Shown here in pieces: positions 19,201-26,798 of a DNA stretch of 64,000 nt. The notes under the pieces are model-generated. The model was not told the DNA's origin. It did not search any database and was given only the letters and a program-made list of their open reading frames with translations. The stretch is from DATGPD01 sp041398565 (GTDB lineage: Bacteria; Planctomycetota; UBA1135; UBA2386), in assembly GCA_041398565.1 (NCBI GenBank), contig JAWKUN010000005.1, forward strand, positions 310,001-374,000, in the 5' to 3' direction. Numbering within the stretch: position 1 is the stretch's first letter; the number at the start of each line of letters is the position of its first letter. The position numbers were made by a program, and so were the translations under genes.

Positions 19201-19364
19201 TGCTCACCTACGTGCCGACGAACGCTGCCACCGTGGACCTCGGCATCCCCGCGAACCCGGCGCTGGTCGGCGCGCGCCTCACGTTCCAGGCGCTCACGTT
19301 GGGCGGTGCCAACTGTCTCACGGCAACCGACGCGCTGGACGCAGTGCTGCTGTCGCGCTCGTGA
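16272..19364 (+). CDS. Large secreted Kelch-repeat protein
   Basis: 1030 residues from the ATG at 16272 (a second ATG follows at 16281). Signal peptide MTRMTRPYPIVALALAGAVQA. About fifteen Kelch-type blades run from residue 40 to 880, with the repeated signature R-x-x-H-x-M-(A/T)-(F/L)-D then (V/L)-V-L-F-G-G and D-T-W-x-(W/F): for example SGHAMAFDPASGRVVLFGG, RFGAMAAGAGACWLFGG and DHAATWLSGENKVLVFGG. The number of blades implies two or more propellers. The last 130 residues are a separate beta module (PVVGDVFRLAF, LGCRNLRMFVDL, IPANPALVGARLTFQAL) shared with other secreted proteins in the window. Role unknown; likely surface-exposed binding. The upstream gene (sigma factor) is divergent, 193 bp away. 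Confidence 0.9.
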   Translation: MTRMTRPYPIVALALAGAVQAQLTLAPVAARPGESLQAPFGFYDAQRGRVTLVGGLGFNSVVPRQLLQYEGLDSMELTTSSPFPLRAYGATAVDATGTVVLFGGLNSDVSRSDETWRWDPTLPGAVPVPGLGTRPASRSHTAMTLDRRSGAVVLFGGVGTAGDLGDTWLWRSGGWTQVFPATAPTPRSGHAMAFDPASGRVVLFGGTSQATLLSDTWAFDGSNWVTVPVSGPSPRSGHVMALDEARGEVVLVGGDVGGTTDSGETWVLRPSGWQLRAGSLPYSVTGTDGTLVFDARRQQLVHTGGRRKAPFFGWLPSLGTRTWDGTAWASLGGTGTTVAADPYPSPRLDAMTAFDSSRGRIVAFGGQLYPSNEVVAETWEFGDGVWALRAPPQAPSRRRFGAMAAGAGACWLFGGENALGTIATDDLWRWDGIRWTLAPTGATRPPARTFANMAFDPNRNRLVLYGGLDQATNSLADAWEYDVNAGTWAPGSGTPPSARLAPAMCWHAGRGTIVLHGGQLPGTTLSPEFWEYDGRQWALRNSTGPALDRHSMAFDAARSRVVVTDGQNTWEFDGRTWQAFGTGAVLSPSLVYDTERQQCVAVSLIAWSFLALSAWTGSAWSVIPPAPGLGTRSSHSLTFDPVRHLDVLIGGVDGGATTGDWWDWDGHDWRRTLPVHRLPARQDHAATWLSGENKVLVFGGRAPNNAWLGDTWLLDAANKDWIGVAGTGPSPRSGHALCMDEAAGRAVLFGGDDGAATNDTWTFTRASGWVPVSAFVRPPARTAHAMAWYPPTGKTLVFGGSGSGGLMNDTWQFSASAGWSQVVTAHVPPARQGHVLLYDPVRARLVLHGGFGAGLVTLQDVWEYDGSDWIQRTPETTSPALVSHAATFDAARGRVVLSSGASLHQLWSNVDPAGVGDPAAPLPLTYETQPVVGDVFRLAFPVNGAALVYFAAGPATTPRLVLPPPLGCRNLRMFVDLLTYVPTNAATVDLGIPANPALVGARLTFQALTLGGANCLTATDALDAVLLSRS

Positions 19365-19539
19365 CGCACGTCGAAGTGCGCGACCAAGGCCGCTCCCCGG
19401 AGCGGCTGCACTCCGCGTCAGAGATGAGCGGGAATGCAAGCGCACTTCGAGGAGGCTGTCCACCCAGCCCCGCCCCGCCGACCACGAGGTGGAGTGGACG
19501 AGGGACCCGTGGCGCCGACGCTCCTACCATGGGCTGGTC

Positions 19540-20346
19540 CTACGGAACGAACTCGACGCGATCACCGACAGTGTCAGCGGACTCCCCGTTTCCGCCGTCG
19601 CCCGTCGCTTTGCGCCACTCCATCACCACGAACCACGGGGCACGGCGGTAGCGCGCGGCCCGGAGCTCGGGCGCGCCCTCGCGCGGCGGCGGCTCGTCGA
19701 AGTCGACGAGTTCCAGACCCGCGGCGAGCAAGAGTCGCATGTAGGTAGCGAGCGGCCGATGGTGGTTGAGGACGCGGATCCCGCGGTAGTCGATCCATCG
19801 AGCATGCTCCTCGAGGTAGCGAGCGACGGGTGCTCCCAGCAACCACCCGAACGCGCGGCGCCACAGACCGCCATCGCGGCGAGCCGTCGTGAAGCTCGTG
19901 AGGTTGGCGATCAGCAGTCGGCCTCGCGGACGCAACACGCGGACCATCTCCGTGATCGCCGGCTCCAGCCGAGGGATGTCGATCAGGCTGAGGTAACTCA
20001 CCACGAGATCGAAGGTCGAGTCGTCGAAAGGCAGTTCCTCGGCGCGCCCCTCGACGTAGGTCCCTGGGGGATCGAGAGCACGGGCTCGCGCCAACAGCTT
20101 CGCCGTGGGATCGATGCCGATCGCTCGGATCCCGTGCGACTGCAGCAGGCGGCAGAAGCGTCCCTCACCGCAGCCCACGTCGAGAACTCGCCCTGGCGCT
20201 CCGCGCAGCGCCCACGGCAGCATGACCGGATCCAACACCTCCCGGCGGCCGAAGTCGCCTCGCTCACCTTGCTCGGTGATCCACGCCGCCGCCGAACGCT
20301 CCCAACCGTTCTCGCGCGGGTCGTGTGGACACGATCGCGGGTTCAC
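19540..20346 (-). CDS. Class I SAM-dependent methyltransferase
   Basis: About 268 residues if translation starts at the GTG at 20346; the start is uncertain because no ATG lies upstream of the conserved domain. The Rossmann-type SAM site is clear: motif I RVLDVGCGEGRFCRLL near residue 52, an acidic end of beta2 (IGIDPTAKLLARAR), motif II GRAEELPFDDSTFDLVVSYLSL, and post-motif VLRPRGRLLIANL. This is the UbiE/Coq5-like Methyltransf_11 family acting on small molecules; the substrate cannot be predicted. It lies downstream of the thioesterase on the same strand, where the duplicated locus carries the Kelch-like gene, and the region just before its start contains that gene's relic. It may be a later replacement. 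Confidence 0.85.
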   Translation of the reverse strand: MNPRSCPHDPRENGWERSAAAWITEQGERGDFGRREVLDPVMLPWALRGAPGRVLDVGCGEGRFCRLLQSHGIRAIGIDPTAKLLARARALDPPGTYVEGRAEELPFDDSTFDLVVSYLSLIDIPRLEPAITEMVRVLRPRGRLLIANLTSFTTARRDGGLWRRAFGWLLGAPVARYLEEHARWIDYRGIRVLNHHRPLATYMRLLLAAGLELVDFDEPPPREGAPELRAARYRRAPWFVVMEWRKATGDGGNGESADTVGDRVEFVP

Positions 20347-20462
20347 CTTCCCACGCCCCTCCTGCTCGTGCCGATGCAGCCTCGCCGCGGGCAGCCACGC
20401 TCGCCGCCGCCGTTGGCGCAACGAGACGCACGGCAGATCTTCGTGGATCTCGAGCTCACGGT

Positions 20463-20516
20463 GTCGCGGCGCGGGCTGCGCGCGGCACGAGACTGCTCGC
20501 AGGTGACCTCGCTCAT
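20463..20516 (-). pseudogene. Relic of the Kelch-like gene's 5' end
   Basis: In minus-strand reading it begins ATGAGCGAGGTCACCTGCGA and encodes MSEVTCEQSRAARSPRRD, against MSEITREQFLAERSPRR of the intact gene at 10321-11448. Downstream similarity fades (possible fragments to about 20350) and the frame is lost. It starts 25 bp after the thioesterase stop, the arrangement expected if an original thioesterase + Kelch-like pair was duplicated and this copy decayed. Confidence 0.7.
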
Positions 20517-20540
20517 GGGACCCGGCGGCGCCGTCGGCCG

Positions 20541-20993
20541 TCAGCTCAGATTCGCCGAGCCGCCGGCTCCGCGCCCGTGAAAAGGCGGCTCCGTCACGAG
20601 CCGCGCCGTGAACTCCTGCCGCCAGCGCTCCGGCAGCGCCATCTTCTGCAGCGTGTCCATCGCCACCGCCACGGTGGTGATGCGGACGTGGCACGCGGGC
20701 TCGCCGGTCGTCCACCAGAAACCGAAATCGACCGAGCTGCGACCGACGCGCAACACGCCGACGGCGATCTCCGGCTCGTCGCCGTAGCGGATCTGCGCCA
20801 GGAAGTCGGCCTCGAGATGCACGGCGGGAAACCCCAGATTGTGCTCGGACATCAGACTCGGGTAGGTGACGCCGAGGTCGTCGGCCCAGAAGTCCTCGAA
20901 CGCGCAGTGACAGGCGTGCAGGAGCGCCGGGTAGTAGGCGATGCCGGCGTGGTCGATGTCGCCGAAGCGGTAGCGGTAACGCCGCTTGAACAT
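20541..20993 (-). CDS. Hotdog-fold acyl-CoA thioesterase (4-hydroxybenzoyl-CoA thioesterase family)
   Basis: 150 residues, no signal peptide, the usual size for the family. The N-terminal motif RYRFGDIDHAGIAYYPALLHACHCAFEDFW matches the 4HBT/YbgC-like active-site region; the Asp in GDIDHAG is the catalytic residue in characterised members. The rest of the hotdog fold follows: FPAVHLEADFLAQIRYGDEPEIAVGVLRVGRSSVDFGFW and VRITTVAVAMDTLQ. It hydrolyses a cytoplasmic acyl-CoA; chain or ring preference cannot be predicted. The C-terminal 20 residues (PPFHGRGAGGSANLS) are low complexity. Its broken duplicate lies at 11466-11600. Confidence 0.88.
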   Translation of the reverse strand: MFKRRYRYRFGDIDHAGIAYYPALLHACHCAFEDFWADDLGVTYPSLMSEHNLGFPAVHLEADFLAQIRYGDEPEIAVGVLRVGRSSVDFGFWWTTGEPACHVRITTVAVAMDTLQKMALPERWRQEFTARLVTEPPFHGRGAGGSANLS

Positions 20994-21110
20994 GGAGGCG
21001 CGATTGTGGCCGTCCGCGCGCGCGACGCGAGCACCTTCTCGCGACGTTCGCCACGACGCCCGCCCGGATCGAGTGGACCTGGTGCGACGACGCGCGCTAG
21101 CCTATCGGCG

Positions 21111-21158
21111 GTGATGCTCCTGCCTGGTCCGGTTCCTCCGCTGGCACAGACGTCCTGA
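21111..21158 (+). other. Possible 15-codon leader ORF before the tamB-like gene
   Basis: GTG-ATG at 21111-21116 opens a 15-codon frame (VMLLPGPVPPLAQTS) whose TGA at 21156-21158 lies one base before the GTG start of the TamB-like gene. A TAGCCT box sits at 21098-21103, 7 nt before the GTG, a spacing close to the leaderless promoters elsewhere in the window. It may be a translational coupling leader or chance; evidence is positional only. Confidence 0.3.
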
Positions 21159-21159
21159 C

Positions 21160-24100
21160 GTGACGTCCGCGGACGAGGCTCGCGTGGGCGACGCGATGGC
21201 GGTGCGCCCCACCGCCTGGCTGCGCGGCATCGGGCGCTGGTCGGCTCGCCTCGTGCTGCTCGTGGTCGTCGTGCTGGAGCTCGCGTATCTGGCACGCCGA
21301 CCGTTGCTCGAGGGCTGGCTGCGGCGCACGTTGACCCAGCTCGTCGGCGAGGCTCTCGGGGCGCGAGTCGAGATCGGGTCCATCCGAGGCGACTGGGTCA
21401 CCACCGTCTTCGTCGACGACGTGCAGGTGAACGACGGCCGAGTGTTGCGCCGCCTCGAAGGCGGGCACCTGGCCGTGCAGGTCGATCCCCTGCGCCTGCT
21501 GTGGCACGGCGATCTGGCCGGCATCCGCCGCGCTCGGGTGCAGGCACGCGTGGTCGAGATCGCATGGCCTGCCGGAGCGGAAGCGGAGGCTGCACCGGCC
21601 GACGACGCGCCACCGGACCTCGGCACGCTGACCCGCCTCCTACCCGAGGGCGCCGAAGTCGACGTGGCGGACTTCACGCTGCGCGACGGCGACTCGATTC
21701 TGTCGGGACCCGTGCGCGCACACATCGGGCCGGCGCCGTCAGCGCCCCTGCGCCCGTTCAGCCTCGCGGCACCAGGGGTGACCGCGGCCGGCGAGCTGCG
21801 CGCCACCGGCGAGATCGCGGCGACCGCGCGCACCGACGACGTCGCGCACATCGTGCGCTTCTTCGCGCCCACCGCCGATCTCGCGGGCGGGCGAGTCGAA
21901 GCCTTGGCGCGCGTGCGTCTGGCGCCGGGCTTCTCGTGTGCCGGCGGCGTGCACACCGACGGCCTGCGCATCGCCGGGCGAGACGTGCGACGGGCATCGG
22001 GCACGGTGGCGCTCGACGAAACAGAGCTGCGCATCGCACACCTCGACCTCGACACCGACGGCGTCCGAGCGCGGGTGCGCGACGGTCGCCTGCCGCTGGT
22101 CGAGCCTCCGCTCCCGACCGCCGGCGACGTGAGCCTGTCGGTGGCCGACCTCTCGCCGTTCGCGTCGCTGCTGCCCGAGGTCCTTCGCGCCCAGCTCCCG
22201 ATCCGCGGCAACGTGCGCGCCCGCGTGGTCGGCCCACTCGTGTACGTCGACGACAGCCGGTTGGAATGCGCCGCCGGCAGCCTCCACGTGCACGCCGGTG
22301 CGCTGGCGCTGGGCGACACGGCGCTGGCGCGACCGCTGCAGTTCGAAGCCAGGATCACCGACTTCGACCCCCTGCCGCTGCCACCCGACCTGCCGGTGCG
22401 ACCGCTCGCAGCGGCGGTGCAGGGCAGCTTGGGCGTCGACACCGACGGCGCTCTGGTGCTGGCCACCGACGTGGCAGTCGATGCGCGCGACGAAGGCGCC
22501 CGCACCCTGGCGGCGCGCGGTCTGGTGCGTGTTTCACTGCAACCGTTCGACGCAGCGTGGTGTGACCTCGAGCTGAGCGGTAGCGCGTTGGCTCTACCGC
22601 AGCCCACGCGCATGCGTGCGACGGCGCGCTGGAACGACACCCTCCTGACCCTGCAGGACGTACACCTGACCCAGACCGACCGGGACGTGGCCACGGCCAG
22701 CGCCACCATCCCGCTGACCGGAGGCCTGTCGGACTTGCTCCGCACCGGTCGGGTCGACGTGCGTGTGGACGACCTCGACCTGGGCGCGGTGTTGCGTGCG
22801 GCTGGCGCCGCCGACCTCGATCTGCACGCCAGCGGCACCATCGCGCTGGGTGACGCGCGCCTGACCACCGATCTGACCGGGAGCACGGTGATCGGCCGCG
22901 AGCGCCTCGCCTTCACCGGCGCGCTGGCCTGGCAAGACGACGCGCTCACGGTCACGCGAGTGCAGGTCGAAGATGCCTACGGCGGGCGTGCCACTCTGCA
23001 CGGAACCGTGGGCCTCGCCGCCGATCTCGACTGGCAGGCGGCGCTGCGCCAGGCCGCCGACCTGCAGCTCGAGCTTCTCGACGTGGACCCTCTACGCCTG
23101 GCCGCCGAGCCCGAGCCGGCCGGAGGCGACACCCCGACCGAGGACCTGCGCTTGCGCGTGTCCGGCTCCATCCTGGTCAAGACGCGCGGCACCACCGATC
23201 TGCGCGCCGACCTGCACGCGACCGGCTTCGTCGACGGAGCGCCGGACCCCGCACACGCCGACCTCTCGCTGACGGCCGACGCCGACACCACCAAGGTCGA
23301 CGACCTGGAGGTGCGCCTCGGCCCGACCACCGCCAGGGGGGCTGGCACGCTCGCTTGGTCGCCGGCCAGCCTGCTGGCCGACGGCGACGCCGGGCGCGCA
23401 CTCGACGCGGCCGCGCAGGCCGACCTCACCCTCGACGCGATGACCGTCGCCACCATCACGACCTGGCTCGGCGTAGCCCTGCCGTTCGACGAGATCGAAG
23501 GCACGCTGAGCGGCGATGCGCACCTGCGCGGTACGCCGGCCGCACCCGACCTGCGCGCCACGGCGCGCTTGGCATCAGGACGGCTGCGCACGGCCGACGG
23601 CGAGCGCCTCGACGACATCGCCGCCGAGCTGAGTCTGACGCCCTCGACCCTCGAGGTGGTGGAAGCGCGCGCCACGCGCGGCAAGGGGCCGATCAAGGTC
23701 ACCGGCAGCGTGCGCGCGCCGGGTCCGTGGTGGCAGAGCTGGCCCGAGGCCGAGGCGGCGCTGATCGTGGACGGCGACAACGTTCTGTTGCAGCGCAAGA
23801 ACGGCGTGAAGGTGCGCGCCGACCTCGACCTGCACATCGACGGGCCGCTGCGCGACCTGGCTGTCAGTGGGCGGGTCGGGCTGCGCGACAGCAAGCTCGT
23901 GACGCGCGTGCCGTTCTTCGACCTGCGGCGCACCGGCGGGGCCGCGACCAGCCAGGGCCTCACCATCCCCGGTGTCGAGCTGCCCGAGCCCGTGCACGCC
24001 CGCCTCGACGTCGCGGTGGTCACCGCCGAGCCGTTCGCGATCAAGACCAACGTGCTCGACGGCAAGCTCGACGCTCAGCTCCAGCTCCTCGGCTCGCTGG

Positions 24101-24645
24101 CGGAGCCGCGCCTGCTCGGCACGGTGTCGGGCCCCGACGCTGCCGTGATCCTGCCCGGCGTGCGCATGCGCGCGACGACGCTGCTCCTGCAGTTCACCGC
24201 CGAGGCGCCGCGCCGACCGACGCTGACCCTGAACGCCCGCGGGCGCCGCCACGGCTTCGACGTGCAGGTGAACGCACGCGGACCGTACGACCGTCCCGAC
24301 ATCGTGTTGCACTCCGATCCGGTGCTCCCGCCGGAAGACCTGGTCGTGCTGGTGACGACCGGCGCCCGCCCCGAGGCCTTGCGCAGCACCACCGGCGTCG
24401 GCACGGTGCTCGGCGCCTACCTGGCGGAGGAGTTCGCCGACTGGATCTTCGGCTCCGAGTCGACCGAGGCGAAGGAGAGCTTCCTCGATCGCTTCACCAT
24501 CGAGACCGGCACCGAGATGTCGAGCGGCGGCACCGAGAGCATCGTCGTCGAGTTCCGCGTCGGCAACCGCTTCTACCTGCAGGGCGAGCGGGACGTGTAC
24601 GAGGACATCAACATGGGCGTGGTGTACCGCATCCGCTTCCGATGA
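21160..24645 (+). CDS. tamB: TamB-like translocation and assembly module protein
   Basis: 1161 residues from the GTG at 21160; an ATG at 21196 is an alternative. A single N-terminal transmembrane anchor (LVLLVVVVLELAYLA, about 28-42) is followed by a long beta-repetitive AsmA/TamB-type periplasmic domain (repeats such as GDVSLSVADLSPFASLLPEVL and GTLSGDAHLRGTPAAPDLRATARLASG). The C-terminal DUF490 region is recognisable: LLGTVSGPDAAVILPGVRMRATTLLLQF, PDIVLHSDPVLPPEDLVVLVTTG and GTEMSSGGTESIVVEFRVGNRFYLQGERDVYEDINMGVVYRIRFR. TamB-like proteins span the periplasm and work with Omp85 proteins in outer-membrane protein or lipid transport. The downstream Omp85 gene overlaps by 4 bp, fitting a TamAB-type pair. 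This also implies a true outer membrane. Confidence 0.88.
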   Translation: MTSADEARVGDAMAVRPTAWLRGIGRWSARLVLLVVVVLELAYLARRPLLEGWLRRTLTQLVGEALGARVEIGSIRGDWVTTVFVDDVQVNDGRVLRRLEGGHLAVQVDPLRLLWHGDLAGIRRARVQARVVEIAWPAGAEAEAAPADDAPPDLGTLTRLLPEGAEVDVADFTLRDGDSILSGPVRAHIGPAPSAPLRPFSLAAPGVTAAGELRATGEIAATARTDDVAHIVRFFAPTADLAGGRVEALARVRLAPGFSCAGGVHTDGLRIAGRDVRRASGTVALDETELRIAHLDLDTDGVRARVRDGRLPLVEPPLPTAGDVSLSVADLSPFASLLPEVLRAQLPIRGNVRARVVGPLVYVDDSRLECAAGSLHVHAGALALGDTALARPLQFEARITDFDPLPLPPDLPVRPLAAAVQGSLGVDTDGALVLATDVAVDARDEGARTLAARGLVRVSLQPFDAAWCDLELSGSALALPQPTRMRATARWNDTLLTLQDVHLTQTDRDVATASATIPLTGGLSDLLRTGRVDVRVDDLDLGAVLRAAGAADLDLHASGTIALGDARLTTDLTGSTVIGRERLAFTGALAWQDDALTVTRVQVEDAYGGRATLHGTVGLAADLDWQAALRQAADLQLELLDVDPLRLAAEPEPAGGDTPTEDLRLRVSGSILVKTRGTTDLRADLHATGFVDGAPDPAHADLSLTADADTTKVDDLEVRLGPTTARGAGTLAWSPASLLADGDAGRALDAAAQADLTLDAMTVATITTWLGVALPFDEIEGTLSGDAHLRGTPAAPDLRATARLASGRLRTADGERLDDIAAELSLTPSTLEVVEARATRGKGPIKVTGSVRAPGPWWQSWPEAEAALIVDGDNVLLQRKNGVKVRADLDLHIDGPLRDLAVSGRVGLRDSKLVTRVPFFDLRRTGGAATSQGLTIPGVELPEPVHARLDVAVVTAEPFAIKTNVLDGKLDAQLQLLGSLAEPRLLGTVSGPDAAVILPGVRMRATTLLLQFTAEAPRRPTLTLNARGRRHGFDVQVNARGPYDRPDIVLHSDPVLPPEDLVVLVTTGARPEALRSTTGVGTVLGAYLAEEFADWIFGSESTEAKESFLDRFTIETGTEMSSGGTESIVVEFRVGNRFYLQGERDVYEDINMGVVYRIRFR

Positions 24646-26702
24646 GGTCCCCGCACGAACGCTCGAGCACCCGCCCGTCCCCACTCCTCGCGTGGCGGCC
24701 GGCACTCCTCATCCTGCTGGCGGCGTGCAGCACGACGGCGACCGACGACCAGCCGCTGACCTCGATCGACGTCGCCTTCGAGGGCCAGAGCTCCGCCTTC
24801 GAATTCCGCCTGCGGCGCGTCATCGAGGACCTGTTGATCGACTTCGAGAAGCACCCCGAAGACGAGGCCCCGCTCTACGACGCCGCGCAAGACCTGCGCG
24901 ACCACTACCAGACGCTGGGTTTCCCCGACGCCAAGGTGAGCTACCGACTGGAGCGCGGGCGCCGGCCGCGCGTGGTGTTCGTCGTCGACGAGGGGCCGCG
25001 GGTCACGATCGAGGAGGTGACGCTGGAAGGCAATCACGCCCTCGGCGACGACGAGCTGCGCGCGCTGTGGTCGCGCACCCAATCCGGCTTGGTCGGCACC
25101 GGCGATCCGTACTTCGTCGCCGAGGAACTGGCGGCGTGGCGCGTGTCGATGCGCGCGCTCTACGGCTTGCGTGGCTTCCTCGATGCCAAGGTATCGGCGC
25201 CGGAAGTCACCCGCCCACCCGGCAGCTCGGCGGCCCGCGTCCGCTTCACCATCGACGAAGGCACGCGCTACTCCGTCGCCGATTTCGCGGTCGCTGCAGA
25301 GCTGCCGCTCGACCGAGCTCGCCTGGGGCTCGACCAAGAGGTCGGCGCCGACTACGACCGCGATCGCCTCGAGATGCTGCGCCAGCGCGCGCGCCTGCAG
25401 CTCGAGAGCGACGGCTACCCGGCGCCGCACATCGAGCTCGGGATCGAACGCGACGGCGCCGCACACACCGTGCACGCCCGCCTCTCCGGCAGTGCCGGCA
25501 AGCGCGCCAAGGTGGTCGGCGTCGAGATCGAGGGACTCGACCGCACGGCACGCAGCGTCATCGACCGCGCCATCCGCTTCCACGCGGGCGAATGGTACGA
25601 CGGTAGCAAGGTCGAGGAGACGACGCGCGAGGCCTACCTGACCGGCTTGTTCCGACGAGTCGACGTCGAACGGCGGCCTGCGAGCGCCGACGGCTCCGAA
25701 CTGATCCTGGTAGTCGTGGTCGAAGAGCTGAAGGCGCGGGAGCTCGACTTCCTGGCCGGGTACGGCAGCTACGAGAGTCTGCGCGGCGGCATCGCCTTCA
25801 CCGACCGCAACGTGCTCGGTCGCGGCCACCGCGCCACGGTCGGCGCTCGTGCCAGCTTCAAGAGCCTGGGACTGTCGGCGTCTTGGACCGTGCCGAACGT
25901 GCTGGGCACGAAGACGTCGCTGACCACCGCCGGCTACGTGCGCGAGCGCGAGGAGCCCACCTTCACCGACCGCTCGCGCGGCGTGGACGTGGCCCTGGCA
26001 CGCAACCTCACCCGATCGTTGCGCGGTCGCGTCGGCTACGCGCTGCAGTCGCGCGACGCCAACACCAGCGACGACCTGGTGCGCGGCGCGGCACCGAGCG
26101 CGTTCGAGATCGGCAGCGTGTTCGCCGAGCTGGTTCTGGATCGCCGCGATTCGCCGCTCTACCCCGCGCACGGGCATCGCGAGGAATTGAAGGTCGAGAG
26201 CGCACGCAGCTTCCTCGGCGGCACGGTCGACCTCGACCGGGTGTCCTGGTCGGCGACGTTGTTCCACTCGCTCGCCGAGGACGTCGTGGTCGGGCTCGGC
26301 CTGAGCGGTGGCATCACGTGGCCGCACGACGAGACCGGCCTCCCGGTGCAAGAACGCTTCTTCAACGGCGGCGAGTCGAGCGTGCGCTCGTTCAAGGAAG
26401 CCCGGCTGGGACCGTTGTCCGTCACCGGCGTGCCCGAAGGCGGTCAGTTCTACAACGTGTTCGGCGCCGAGCTGCGCTTCCCGATCGTCGGTGCGCTGCA
26501 CGGAGCGGTGTTCGGCGACGCCGGCAACGTCGGCAAGGACGCCGACGCCTACGGACTCTCCGACCTGCGCTACGGCATAGGCGCCGGCCTGCGCCTGGTG
26601 CTGCCGATCGGCCCGGTCCGCCTCGACGGCGCGGTCAACCCGGACCGGCGACCCGGCGAGGAGACTTGGGTGCTGCACCTGTCGGTGGGCCTCCCGTTCT
26701 GA
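24642..26702 (+). CDS. Omp85/TamA-like outer-membrane protein with lipoprotein signal
   Basis: 686 residues; the start ATGA overlaps the TamB stop, so translation is probably coupled. The N-terminus (PALLILLAAC) ends in a good lipobox with Cys29 as acylation site. POTRA domains follow at about 35-400 (YRLERGRRPRVVFVVDEGPRVTIEEVTLEGNHALGDDELRAL; VVGVEIEGLDRTARSVIDRAIRFHAGEWYD). The C-terminal 290 residues form the Omp85 barrel, with RGGIAFTDRNVLGRGHRATVG, the FNGGESSVRSFKEARLGP segment that corresponds to the conserved L6 (V/I)RG(F/Y)-type motif, and final strand VLHLSVGLPF ending in Phe. TamA-like lipoproteins (TamL) are known from Bacteroidetes; this looks like a comparable arrangement. Confidence 0.88.
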   Translation: MRSPHERSSTRPSPLLAWRPALLILLAACSTTATDDQPLTSIDVAFEGQSSAFEFRLRRVIEDLLIDFEKHPEDEAPLYDAAQDLRDHYQTLGFPDAKVSYRLERGRRPRVVFVVDEGPRVTIEEVTLEGNHALGDDELRALWSRTQSGLVGTGDPYFVAEELAAWRVSMRALYGLRGFLDAKVSAPEVTRPPGSSAARVRFTIDEGTRYSVADFAVAAELPLDRARLGLDQEVGADYDRDRLEMLRQRARLQLESDGYPAPHIELGIERDGAAHTVHARLSGSAGKRAKVVGVEIEGLDRTARSVIDRAIRFHAGEWYDGSKVEETTREAYLTGLFRRVDVERRPASADGSELILVVVVEELKARELDFLAGYGSYESLRGGIAFTDRNVLGRGHRATVGARASFKSLGLSASWTVPNVLGTKTSLTTAGYVREREEPTFTDRSRGVDVALARNLTRSLRGRVGYALQSRDANTSDDLVRGAAPSAFEIGSVFAELVLDRRDSPLYPAHGHREELKVESARSFLGGTVDLDRVSWSATLFHSLAEDVVVGLGLSGGITWPHDETGLPVQERFFNGGESSVRSFKEARLGPLSVTGVPEGGQFYNVFGAELRFPIVGALHGAVFGDAGNVGKDADAYGLSDLRYGIGAGLRLVLPIGPVRLDGAVNPDRRPGEETWVLHLSVGLPF

Positions 26703-26798
26703 CACGGCGTCGCAACACGGCGGCGAAGGACGAGGCGTGGCAGCCGTCGCCGAGATCTCGTCGCGCCGCGCTCGGCCCGCGGCCAACAGAGGGCTACA

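Noticed and set aside
21102..22955. 617-residue minus-strand open frame opposite tamB
   Set aside because: Ser/Arg/Ala-rich composition typical of an antisense shadow; the TamB-like frame on the plus strand has coherent domain structure.
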